The translations under genes were made by a program, and so were the position numbers. From positions 682,001 through 746,000 of the forward strand of contig MCFH01000023.1 in the NCBI GenBank assembly GCA_002104945.1: a DNA stretch of 64,000 bases. The letters are read 5' to 3'. The notes under the pieces are model-generated. The model was given only the letters and a program-made list of their open reading frames with translations, was not told the origin of the DNA and did not search any database. The DNA comes from Piromyces finnis (taxonomy: Eukaryota; Neocallimastigomycota; Neocallimastigomycetes; Neocallimastigales; Neocallimastigaceae). Shown in pieces: positions 1-11,998 of the stretch; within the stretch, counting starts at the first letter, position 1; every line of letters begins with the position of its first letter.

Positions 1-1504
1 ATATGTTAAACTTGAACATGTTGTTTTAGATTTCAAAGGAACATTAAATTTTACTGATGAACTTTTTGAAATAACTGGTGATTGAGAACCTTTATTAATA
101 TGATTTAGTATATTTGGAATTAAATCATGAAATTCATCTTCTTCACCTTCGTCCTTTTATTATTTAATATTAAATATTAATATATAACAATATGTAATTA
201 AATATAATTAATATATATCATCCAATTAATTAAATTATAAATAATAAAATGTCTATTCAACATAAAAGAATGAAATAATAAAACTTATTTATATACATAT
301 TTTTTATTTTATTATATTAATCTATACTTACTTGAATTGATTGAAGGATTTCATCAATTGATATAGGCTTTGGAGCTGGCTTTTTTTCATATATTGCGGA
401 ATAAAAATCATTTTCTGTTGTTTTATATACAGATGGAATTCTTTCTCTTATAAATTTTGGGAATCTAATTAGATGCATTGTTTTTTTCCAAATTTCAGGT
501 GTAATTTTAAAATTTCTCCAATCAACATGAAGTGTACATTCTTCCATAATTAAATGTATATCTTTGATAACACCATCATTAATAAATTCAAAAACACTAT
601 CATCATCAACAGTCCTATAATCCAATGGTTTTAATTCTTTTAAATCAAGGAAATTTTTATTATTGCATGTAAATCCTTTGAAACCATATCCATTTAGCCA
701 TTTAATATAATAACGATCTCTAATATACTCTTCATGATGCTGTTGACGAACAGGCATTATTTCAATATCAAGAACAATAAAATCTGAACGAATAGTAATT
801 TCATTTTTTAATCTTTGAAGTAAATCTGGATAATCTGTTGTTAATGCATCTAAAGAAGTTTTCTGAGTACCATCTTCAAAAAAAACAGAATTTTTTAATA
901 CTACACCATTAATATATGTTTTAACCTTATTAAATAAATCTAAATTATCAAGATCTACTAATTTAACCATGCTTTGGAAGAAGCTAGTCATATCTGCTAA
1001 AAGTTGAACACATCCAGGAATTCCAAGATTTTCTTCTAGATATGAAAATTCAAAAAATACAATACCTTGAATAATACCTTGTGGTAATTCATTGGTTGTT
1101 TCTTTAACTAATTTTTTTAAATATTTAAAAAAATGACCTTTTGAATGTTTTTGATAGTCATTCCATTTTTCACGAACATTAATGGAAGTCAATACCATTT
1201 TATATGAAGATACAAAATCATAATAAGAAACATTTGGATTTTTATTTTCACTCATAAACTTTAAATTTTCATTATGTGAGTTTAAAAGTTTATCAATTGG
1301 TAAAATTAATAGGTCAATATTATTATTACCATTAATATAATTTAATTTTCCTAAATCCCCATTGTATACACCAAAACTCTGAATATTTTTTGAGTTAAAA
1401 AGTGGTGTTTTATATGCTAAAATATCATTTTTTCTATTACCATTGTTACCATTATTATTATTATTATTATTGTTGTTGTTGTTATCTTTCTTTTGTTTTG
1501 CCAT
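1..1504 (-). CDS. Unrecognised protein with poly-Asn N-terminus, 3' end outside window
   Basis: Two exons are visible: 1504-332 and 153 to beyond position 1. The donor reads GTAAGT on the minus strand just after a CAA codon, and the acceptor is AAAAG before GAC; phase 0 is kept and the frame stays open to the window edge. The start is the first ATG after AT-rich DNA. Residues 8-18 are a pure Asn run encoded mostly by AAT/AAC repeats, a common low-complexity tract in this genome. The rest is a globular-looking sequence with mixed charged and hydrophobic residues and no signal peptide or membrane segment. The second exon starts with an acidic stretch (DEGEEDEF). I do not recognise the family. 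It lies 2.8 kb from the next gene, so context gives no hint. The exon structure is well supported; function is unknown. Confidence 0.7.
154..331 (-). other. Spliceosomal intron of the first gene
   Basis: A 178-base intron of nearly pure A/T with GT at 331-330 and AG at 155-154 on the minus strand. It is typical of the U2-type introns in this window. Confidence 0.7.
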
Positions 1505-2222
1505 AATGAAATATTACTATATTGATATATAATTATTGATACATGAAAATTTGAAATATTGAGTTAATTAGATAAATATTTGTATAATTGCCATATATAT
1601 ATCATAATAGGCTCTGAATGAATAAGCACCGAGACAAAGATATAAATATTATAAATATAAGTTTATTAATTTTTATTTTTAAATGTAATTTTTTTTTATA
1701 TAATTAATTAGTATATATTTATATATATATTTATATAATTACTTAATATATTTTTAAGCTTATATATTTTGAATAGAATATATCTTTTTTAAATTTTGAA
1801 ATTTACTTTTTATATTTTAATAGATATATCTATTTATTTCATAAAAAAATAACCCTTTATACTATTGCTATACCCATACAAAAAAATTATTATTTTTCTT
1901 TTTTAAAAATATATATTTACAAATAATAAGATTTCACTTTATTTTAGTGAAGTGACTTTTTATAAATAAACTAAATTATAAATAAAAAGAAGAATGAACG
2001 AAGATAAAAGTAAAATATAAAAAGGAAGAGTAAAAAAAAAAAAAGTATAAATATATTATTAATTTATTAATAGTAATATAGTAAAATATAATAAATATAT
2101 AATATTAATTAAATAATTAAAATATTATTATGGAAATTTAGAAAATAGAACTTTAAAATAAATATAAAAGTATTAAATTAATATATGATATATTATTTGA
2201 AGTATATTAAATATATTAAATC

Positions 2223-2254
<32 letters not shown>

Positions 2255-3463
2255 TATACATTAAACAAAAAAGTCAATAAAAATGTGGCTTGATAGACAA
2301 AATCATAACAAAATAATTATAGAAAAAAAATATTGAAAAAGAAAACAAAATATATAATCTTTTTTTTTTTTATATATAATACATATATGTATTTAAAAAT
2401 AAATAAGATTTATTCATTTTACAATTAGTCTATAAAAACATTTTTTTTTATTTTATTTTTAACAAAATTCTATTTTAAAAAAACTTTATTCTAATAATAC
2501 AATATTCTTTATGTTATATTATGCTATGTAAATTATTTTATTTAATTATTAAAGTTTGATAAAAGCTTTTTAAGTTACATAAAAAAATTATAAAATTAAA
2601 ATTTATCCCAAAATTAAATTAAAGTTTATATATAAAATATTTTAATAATAAAAATATTATTAATTTAATTTTGGATATACATATATGGGAACTTTTGCGG
2701 TAATAGAAAATTAAATTTGAAGATATAATGTAGCAAATATGTGGAAAAATATATTATGAACATTTAATATATCAAGCCACATCAATCAAATTGTTATAAT
2801 ACTATTAAGAAATAGATTACAAGAATTATTTTGCTATTTTCATAATATAGTTATTTAATTTATATATATAATATGTATTATATATTACATGTAGTTTGTG
2901 AATAGCTATAACAATATAATAACAAATACAATTAATGATTTTTATTATTAGGATAGTGGTTTATTTATATCATTATCACTATTATTATAACTCTAAATAA
3001 TTATAAAAAACTAACTTTAAAAATAAGATTATATTAATGTAGATTCATTTTAAATATAGATATAGATATAATAATAAATACACTATATTTATAATTGTAA
3101 TATAGCATATTTTAAATATTAAATAATATATATGATTGAATATTGAATATTGTAATAATTTAAAAAAGGAACAGTATAATATAATAGCTATAATTTTTAT
3201 TATAAAGAAAAAGAAATAACTTTTTTTTGTTATCAATTAATTTACTTTTTTTTTAAATGAATGAAAGATGACCATATTGCATAGAATTGTTATTTAAGAA
3301 ATACATAACTAGATATAATAATGATTTAATAATATAAATATGAGTAATTATTAGTGTATAATTAAATATTTAATTAAATAGAAACTAAATAGTTATTATT
3401 TAATTAATTAACTAACTAAATAAAAATCAATTATTATTAATAAAAATGAATTATTTATTAGCT

Positions 3464-3495
<32 letters not shown>

Positions 3496-4340
3496 TTTAT
3501 TGTCGTTTTAATAGAAAACTCATTATTAAATAAAACTATTATTAATGAGTTAATAAGATTATAATATTACTATGATAAATATAATGTTATTAATAATTAA
3601 TACATTTTTCTCTATTTTATTTTTTTTAGTAAATTTAAATATAAATTACTAAAAAAATTAAAATATTAAAATGATATATTGGTTTAGCCTTTTCTTTCAT
3701 GTAATGAATTGTAAGTTATTCATTCAAAACATTTATGTGGTTTATATAGAATGTTATTTTCAAAATTTAAATATTTCTATTACTTTTTTAAAATATTTAT
3801 GTTTCATTTTCAATAAAATTATGATATTTTTTTTTTTACTTTATAAGTATAATAATTATTAAATGTAATTATTTAAAAATTAATGAATATATAAAATTCT
3901 AACATTTTAACATAATTGCTTTAGTAATTTATATTTACTAAAAAAAAATAAAATAGAAAAAAATGTATTAATTAATTATATTTATCAATTGGAGAAAAAT
4001 ATGTGGGACAAAAGTTACACTTTTTAAAATATATCTTATTTTTTTATTTTTTTTTTTATTGATGGGAATAAGCTGTAAAGCATTATTTATTAAAACAATA
4101 ATAAATAAAAAATCTTTTTAAAAAAATATTTAATTACTTTTCGTTTAATATATAAAGAAATATTGATATTATTATAAATAGTTAAGTGGTTTTGAAACAG
4201 CTGCATAAAGTTTAATAACAAATACTTTTTTTTATTCAGAAATAAATGTGAATTTTGGTAACACAACAAATATATAACATTAAAATATAAAAAAAGTGAA
4301 TAAAATTTTATTTAATAAATAAAAATTTTTTTTAAGAATT
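1505..4340. other. Gene-free AT-rich intergenic stretch
   Basis: About 2.8 kb of A/T-rich DNA with poly(A)/poly(T) runs and TA dinucleotide runs (for example near 2240-2256 and 3470-3490). The two roughly 63-codon open frames here (3045-3236 minus, 3671-3862 plus) consist of F/I/Y/L/K/N only and look like chance frames. It separates two divergently transcribed genes, so both promoters must lie here, but I see no specific element. Confidence 0.6.
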
Positions 4341-5590
4341 ATGGAATGCAAAAATGGTAAATATCTAAAATGGAAGTTTAATGCTCAAAAATGGGAACCT
4401 TCTACAGAAGTAATTATTGATTTCTCATTTTTTTTTTTCTTTTAACAAATATAGATTAATTTAGATAAGAATTACATCATATATTTTGATATAATTATAT
4501 TTTGAAATTTATTTCTTTTTAAATACCTAAATAATATTTATATTTTAAAAGGAATACAACAATTATTTGCAATTTGTTCAACCTGAAGAACGTACAAGAA
4601 TTAAACGTTTTCATAATTTTATTGATTCTAAAAGAGCTTTAATAGGAAGATTACTGTTAAGACAAGCAATTCATATATTACTAAATGTAAATTGGAAAAA
4701 CATTGAATTAGGTCGTTCAGAAAATAATAAACCATACATTAAACAAGTAATTAAGAATGTTCAAATTAATTATTAAAAAGTTTAAAGTATAATAATAATG
4801 TTTATTTAAATTGCTTAAATATAAATAGATAAAAAATTCAGATGTATCTTTTAAGGATATATCAATAAATATATCTCATCATGGTGAATGGGTTGCTTTA
4901 ATTGCTAGTACAAAAAAAACAGTTGGAATTGATATTATGAAAATAAATGAAGATCCAAGAAGGGATGTTAATAGTTTCTTCGATTTAATGAAAGATGTCG
5001 TAAGCTTTAAATAATATAACCAATAATATTAAAAAAAAAAAAAAAAAAAACAATGAAAAATTAAACTTTTTTTTTATATTTTAATATAATTTAGTTTACT
5101 GAAAATGAATGGAAAGAAATTAATGAACCAAAAGAGGATAAAAAAAGACTTGAGAGATTTTATAAATTTTGGTCATTGAAAGAAAGTTATGTTAAAGCTA
5201 TTGGTAAAGGAATTATAATGGACCTTCAAACAATTGAATTTAGTTTAAATCGAGATGATGTTGGAAAGGTAAATATATATAATTTATTTTATCTAATTTA
5301 TTTTATCATTATAAATATAAATTATATATATTTATTTTTAATATACCTATCTCAATATCTATATTTTTTTATAATATTATTACTAAAATTATTCAAAGAC
5401 AATCGAAACAGCTTCTTTAACTAGAAACAATAAAAAATTAAATAATTGGCTATTTTATATATATCATTTAGATAATATCCATTGTTCCTCCATAGCAATT
5501 AATACAAAAGAAGAGGATGAAATTATAAAAAATTCGGAATTTGTTAACTTAACAATAGAACAGTTAATAAATAGTGCTGAAGTACTTTAA
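4341..5590 (+). CDS. LYS5: 4'-phosphopantetheinyl transferase, Lys5/AASDHPPT type
   Basis: Transfers the phosphopantetheine arm of CoA to carrier domains; in fungi this type activates alpha-aminoadipate reductase (lysine synthesis) and sometimes fatty-acid synthase ACP. Five exons: 4341-4409, 4552-4746, 4829-4999, 5095-5268, 5399-5590, all in phase 0, giving 266 residues, close to the usual size for the family. Visible signature: HHG at 105-107, the metal-binding Asp in VGIDIM at D123, and the WSLKES block with E175 and K179. The spacing D123-E175 (52 residues) and E175-K179 agrees with what I recall of the human enzyme. The N-terminal RLLLRQAI block is also typical. Starts at the first ATG after an A-rich leader. 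It converges with the next gene, leaving 268 bases between stop codons. Identification is firm; whether it serves Lys2, ACP or both cannot be told from sequence. Confidence 0.9.
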
Positions 5591-5858
5591 ATATAATTTA
5601 GTAGAAAAAAAAACGATTTATTATATATTCATATATTCATTATCTTGTAAATAAATAATTATAAGGTTAAAAAATTATTTCATTATATAGAATTTATTAA
5701 TTAAATTACATTAATTATTTTGATTTTTTTTTTTATCTCATTTGTTTATTATTGATTTACAATGTAGAAAATAATTATTTATGATAGTGTTATAAAATTT
5801 ATTATAAATTGTAATAATTTTTATGATAACATTGGAATAATAGACGATGAATTTGTTT

Positions 5859-8800
5859 TCATTCAACTAATTTTATAATTTTATTATTTATATCGATTGA
5901 ACGGTTTCTATGTCTAAATGGCCTTTGAGCTTGTGTCTATTATATATATAATTAAAACAAAAATTAATGAAAAAATATGTTATAGTATTTAATTATAATA
6001 TTCAATAATATTAATTTTCTAATATTTACATTTTTATTTATTATTTTTATAACTTCATTATTATTATTATTATCATTATTATTATTGTTATTGTTGCTGC
6101 TGTTGTTGTTAGTAATATTTATATTATCATTTATTTTATCATTAATATTATTTATACTATGCTTCGTATCAATTAAAGAAAATGAATCTACAAATTTATT
6201 TTTTTTTGTTTTAATTTTATCATTAATTTGTCGTTTTTGATAGATATTAACAAAATCTTGTTTTTGGTATATAATTGAATTATCAATATGAGATGGTAAT
6301 TGTTTAATTATATCATTGATTGAAATATCACCATTATTATTTATTTTTCTTATTGGTTTATTATTAATGGATGGTAATTGTGTTTTATTACCTAAATTAA
6401 ATTAAAACAAAAACAAAAACAAACAAACAAAAAAAAAAAAACATTAAAATAATTTTTAAAATAATTATTAATCTTCTTTTTTTTTTTATTTATCTGTATT
6501 TTGAATTACAATAAGTTTTATTAAGAGTTGTTTGTGATCTTCTAAAGGTATAAGATGATTTATTTGAAAGAAAATCTTTTAATTTTGATTCTATAAGTCT
6601 CTTAAAATATATTTCTTGATCATAAGAAGTTAAATTCTAATAACATAATTTATATTTATATTAATATTAGTAATGATTATATAGTAAGTAATTTCAAAAT
6701 ATTGTGATTTATTGGATTTTTTATACCTTATCTTTAACCATCATTTTCATTCTCATAATTATAATATATTTTAATTTTTTTAATAGTAAATTAGTACTTT
6801 TTTATATACTTCTATTTTAGAGATTAATTATATTATTCATATATAAATATTTACTTGCTAATTATTTCATCTAAGCTATCGGATTCGTATATTTGAATTG
6901 GTCTTGATTCAGGAAATTTATCAAATTTTTCATTAATTTCAACAGTATAACTAGAACAATCATAATCCTCCTCCTCCTCTTCTTTATTATTGTCATTGTT
7001 AATTTCATCCACTCCTGCTAACTGGTCTTTATATTCCTCTATATTTTCTTCCAAATGATCCAAAATTTGTTTTTTATCAATAAAATCTTTTATTTCTTTC
7101 TTTGTTCGTTTATTTTTATGTTCATCATATACTTTTACAAAGGGGTAGTTATTATTTTCTGGATAGAATAAGAAAAAGGATGTCATCATATTAACCATGT
7201 CCTGTAATCGGATTGCTCTGTTTATTAAATCAATATCACTATTTAATTTTTTATAATTATTTGTCAACTAATATTTTAATAAATAATATTTTATATATTA
7301 GTTTATTTTTTAATTTTTATCATAAAATAATATTTTTTACAAGTATATATTAATTTCCAAATTATAGAATTTATACCATTTTTTGTAAAACTAATTTACT
7401 TTTTGTTTCACTTTCTTCCATGAGTTTATTATTGTCGTTAGTATATTCTTCTTTACTGTTATTTAAACTTCTCATTGAACTTAAGTTAGAACTATTTTCT
7501 TCCATTATTATTTCTCTTTTTAACATTGTAACCTTATCACTAATCTTATTATCATTTGATATATTTTTTGAGTTTTTACTTTTATTGGTTTTCTTCAAAA
7601 TAGAAGAGCGACTAGAATGATTATCATTATCATTTATATTTAAATTGTCCTCTTGATTATCCAATACTTTATTTTTTTCATTTTTTTCATCATCCTTTTC
7701 TTCAACTCTTTCTTTTAATTTATCATTAATTGTCTTTTTTCCATTAATAATTTTGAAAGTTTCCATGTTATTTTTCTCAACATCCCTAAAAATTTCATTT
7801 TCGATCATTTTATCAATATTTACATTCATATCGCTTGGTACTTTATTTTAATAGATGAAACAATAAATTATTGTCAATATTATAAAATAGGTAATCCTAC
7901 AAAATAAGTATATATAAATTAAATTTAATTTTTAATAATTACATTTTTTTTGTGCAATTAACCATTTCATTACTTGCTGATTAGTTTTGTTCTTTTTACC
8001 AATAAGTTTTTCAATTTCAGATAACAAGTTATTTGCTGTTTTTAATTTTGCGTTTCTTTGAACTAACATTTGGTTTTCAGATAATAAACTCATAGTTTTT
8101 TCAGACATTTTTTTTAATTGAGAATTTATAATAATGTTTTCTTGAATTGCCCTTTTTGTTGTCTTATATATATAATAATATTTATATTATTAAATATTAA
8201 TACATCTAATTTAAATAAATACTTTTTAATACCTCTGCAATCTGTTGGTCTGCAACTTTCTGAAAATTAAGAACAACTTCATTAACCTTTTGCAACATTT
8301 CTTTTCTTAGTTTTGTCTATTTAGATAATATAATATATAAAATATTATATATTATGTTTTTATTTTTATATGTATACTATATATATTTATTTATTATGCC
8401 TATATTTTTATATTTAATATTACTTTATCCTGTAACATTTTCTTTTCCATATTATATATAGTCTTTTTATATTCTTCTTCATTATCAATAATTGTCTTTT
8501 TTAAAGTTTCAATTTCTGCTTCCATTTTTTTCTGTTATATAAAAATTATATTTATTTGCGTTTTAATTTTTAAATTGAAAAGTAAACTTAATAATAGTTT
8601 ATATATTATATTCAACTATTTACTTTATTTATTTTAAATTGGTTCAGTTCGTCCAATTCTGATTTATATTTTGTATTTTGAAAATTTAGATTTTCAACTA
8701 CTACATCATGTTCTTGTTTTAATTTTTCTAATTCCATTCGTATATATTATCAATTAAATTATATAAAATAATTTAAAATTATTTGTAGTAAGCTATAATT

Positions 8801-9372
8801 TTTAAATATTAAAATTAATATTTTAATATTTGACATTTATAAATAAATAAAAAGGATATTTCCATTTTCTTCTATCATGGATTTTTCTTCTTCTAATTCT
8901 TTTATTCGATCTGCAAGTTCGGTTATATGTTGTTCATGTTCAATTACTTTTACATTTAGAAATTCAACTATATCTTTTTTATTTTGACTCGATGCTGCTT
9001 GTGTTTCACCAAGTAATGAATTTTCATTTATTAATATTTCATTTTTTTGTTTACTATATAATAACAATAACAATAACAATAATAATAATTGAAAATATAA
9101 GAATAATACTATTAATAATATTATCATTAAATATATAATAAATCCTACTATTTTTCTATTTTATCGGTTAATTCTTGTATTTTTGCTTCATATATCAGAT
9201 TTTGAACAATAGCTCTACTTTCCTTGTCATCATCTGACAAAGATGTATATATTAATAATAGAGATATTGTGTTAAGGATGACTTCAAAACAATTTTTAAT
9301 TTTTATTTTAGGAATATATTAATATTTAAAAGGATATTTTTCAGTTAATTGATTTTTTTTACGAGATGTCAT
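5859..9372 (-). CDS. CFAP157: CFAP157-like axonemal coiled-coil protein (5' end uncertain)
   Basis: A coiled-coil flagellar protein. From memory, blocks match animal CFAP157: NKKDIVEFL, TKLRKEMLQKVNEV, QQIAETTKRAIQEN and a following LLSENQ segment. Exons: 9372-9338, 9244-9149, 9053-8860, 8739-8624, 8531-8424, 8316-8233, 8162-7943, 7840-7377, 7267-6855, 6751-6727, 6636-6510, 6391-6030, 5936-5859; phases join throughout, 773 residues. The intron between exons 3 and 4 has no GT donor: it begins ATATCCTTTT and ends AC. Intron 1 may be the same type, but exon 2 carries apparent frame breaks (see findings). The Lys/Glu/Asn-rich C-terminal half (exons 8-13) is not conserved as far as I recall. The frame could instead stop at TAA 6853-6851, giving a shorter protein with the last four exons as a separate gene; the matching phase and the short gap favour one gene. 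Confidence 0.75.
8740..8859 (-). other. Probable AT-AC (U12-type) intron
   Basis: On the minus strand the intron starts ATATCCTTTT, the classic U12-type AT-AC donor, and ends in TATATAC. No GT exists between the last conserved codons and the in-frame stop, so a GT-AG intron cannot be placed there. Joining GGA-A to GA-ATG keeps the frame, and the distance between conserved positions on either side equals that of the animal protein as I recall it. The branch-point consensus (TTCCTTAAC-like) is not obvious. Confidence 0.7.
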
Positions 9373-9913
9373 GTATATATTATATTTCTAATATTTATAT
9401 TATTTATAGCTATTAAAAAATGTAAATTTACATAAAAATAATAATAATAATAAAAAAATACTATATTATATATCAAAAATCCTTAGATTTATAATTTTCC
9501 TTTGAATTATATGAATGAAATTTTTCGATGATATTTTTACTTATTTAATTTTTAGAGTTTTTATACTTTTAATTATTTATAAGATTAATTATTTGTACAA
9601 CATAGTAAAATATAAATTTATATATAAAAGTAAATCAAGAAAAAGTGAAAAATAAAAAATAATATATAAAAGTAAATCAAGAAAAAGTGAAAATAATATA
9701 TAAATAATAAAAACAAAAAATAAACTAACTAAATATAATCTAATAACTAAATAAAAGCTAATAGGAAAAATAATATATATATATTTTATATAATTTTATA
9801 TATTTTTATTGCTTTATTTACATAAAATAGTTTTTAACATATAATTAATCATAGAAAATAAATAATTAAAAATTTATACTATTTTAAATATTATATATAT
9901 TTTATAAATATAT
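9373..9913. repeat. Intergenic stretch with a 42-base-offset tandem duplication
   Basis: Copies of a unit containing AAAAGTAAATCAAGAAAAAG lie at about 9621-9652 and 9663-9694. The start codon of the CFAP157-like gene is at 9372 and the stop of the next minus-strand gene is at 9914, so this is a tandem-gene spacer. Nothing else is visible. Confidence 0.6.
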
Positions 9914-11998
9914 TTAATTTTGGTTTTCTTCATTTATAATAGCATTATCAACAACATTATACCAATTTTTTACTTTATCCGAAAGATTATCGTCATCTGA
10001 AAATTCAATTAGATCATTAACAGTATCTTCACTGGGATAAGTTGGAATTGATTTTCTTGGAAGTGGTTCATCTAATGATAAGGAAATATTATTACTTAGT
10101 AATTCACTTATTGAACTAATTGAATTAGTTTTGCTTTTCTTAGTTTCATTTTCAATATTAAAATCGTCTTCAAAATTTATTAAGTTATTTTCAGTAAGAT
10201 TAGAATTATTATTTTCAGTATTATTTTCGAATATATTATTATCGAAATCAATAAGAGGCTTGTCTTCGATTATATTATTAGAAATTTCATTGTTAAAATC
10301 AAGCAAGTCAATCAATGGTTGCTTTTCTTCTATTTTTTCATTTTCATTTTTAGAATAATCACTTACTTCACTATTAATATCAATTAATGGCTGAGTTTCA
10401 TTAGTTTCATTAGTACAGTAGTTATTTATTGAATCATCACCACTATTTCCATTTTCTATATTTTCTTCAATATTATCAATAAATATCTTCTCTGGGGTTT
10501 TCTTTTCTTCAGCATCAACATATACAGTTTCAACATTTATTAATTGATCTTGTGGTAATAATTCACTAGTAACTTTAGCTGGTTCTGGCATAATTGTAAT
10601 TATTTTTGGAGTTTGAATACTATCACAAACAATAGTTTCGGTTTTAACTTCCAATAACTCATCATATGGTAATAATTCTTTAGTATATGTGATTGGTTCG
10701 GGTAGAATGTGAATTAACTTTGGAATTTTCATTTCTGGCATATTAACAATACTGATTGTCAATTCAATAGGTTCATCATTAGGTAATTGTTCCCTTGTAA
10801 AAACAAGGGAATCTGGAAGCTTTTCTTCAATAAAAATGTGTTTTGGTAATGATGGATTTATTTTTTCAACATTAATTGTACTAATAAATAATGGTTCATC
10901 ATTTGCTAAAACTTCAGTAGAATATTTAATTGGTTCTGGTAATGGCTCAATAATATTAGGAACTAATGGCTTTATAGATTCAATTTTTTCATCTATTTGA
11001 GAGGTTTCTGAAGTGGTGTTTATTGATTCCTGAATTTTAACAACTTCTTCAGAAACAAGTGGACATTTTTCTAATGATTCAATTACATTTAAGGGTTTTG
11101 TTTGTGGTTTTGTTTGTACAACTTCTTTCTTTCTACTGTTACCATGTTCCCATGGTAAAGAATAAGTAGTAGTTTTTTGAGTTGGTGCAATAACAGGTGA
11201 GGAAATTATAGGTGAGGATATAACAGGTATTGGACTTGATGGTTTATAATCAGAACTACCTAGTACTGGTGAACTAGAAGTATATAAACCATATGAGTTT
11301 CTTCTTGGTTCAAGAGATGGTGATGGGCATTTTTCGTAATAACAATAACCAGGTGGAGTGGCTGGACGAGGCATAAGTTGATCAACACTACTTAATTGAG
11401 AATCTGCGAAGAATTTTTGTCTTTCATTGAATACGTTCTTTCCAACAGTATTGGTTTCTTTCTTTCCAGCCAAATCAATAATTTTCTTTTTTAATAAAAT
11501 AATATAAAAAAAATAGAGTTAACAATAAACAATGTACAAAGAAAGAATATTTATTAATTTTAAATTTGCTTACCTTTAAGGATTCCGACTTAGCAGATGA
11601 AACAGACCAATTATGGTCTGGTATAACAATTTTTTCATCAATTGTACTTCTTGTACTTTTTATATTTGATGAAGAAACTACAGGCTTATTAAATGAAAGT
11701 TTGATTTTATCATTAGATGTTTTCTTTTTGCTAACGGAGTTGTTAATTAATGATTTTGGTTTTGGGATACCACCATCATTTTCAAGCTTTTGAAGGAAGA
11801 ATTTACGTCTAGCCAAAAATTCCTCTTTACCAAAACTCTTTTTTTCTTCCTTTGGCTTACTAAGGATATTCTATATAACATATAAAAAAAGTGATTAATT
11901 TATTTGATGAATATAGAGATAAGCAATTTATTATTTTTATTTACTTTAAATGTGTTAGATTTTGGGGAGAATAAAGAATCGCTATTTTCTGAAGACAT
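9914..11998 (-). CDS. Unrecognised 640-residue protein with degenerate Pro/Glu repeats
   Basis: Three exons: 11998-11945, 11870-11574 and 11485-9914, all phase 0 with good GT-AG signals. Residues about 299-435 hold four copies of a roughly 39-residue repeat with core L/MPEPI.YT.ELLP.DE, each followed by a V/I-rich strand and a P.I/L.I..LPEP link. The N-terminal part has two related aromatic-basic motifs, ARRKFFLQ (about 42-49) and NERQKFFA, and a proline-rich block (SSPIPVISSPIISSPV). The C-terminal third is Asn/Glu/Asp-rich with repeated PLID.N patterns. No signal peptide or membrane helix is seen, so a cytosolic scaffold or cytoskeletal role is a guess only. I do not recognise the family. 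Confidence 0.75.

Noticed and set aside
3045-3862. Two roughly 63-codon frames rich in F, I, Y and L
   Set aside because: Composition equals translated A/T noise, with no splice partners or conserved motif.
9338-9372. Simple GT-AG first intron for the CFAP157-like gene (donor in TCTCGTAAAA)
   Set aside because: Not fully rejected: it needs only one indel, but it throws away an open, Lys-rich first exon that ends exactly at a perfect AT-AC donor. Kept as the alternative.
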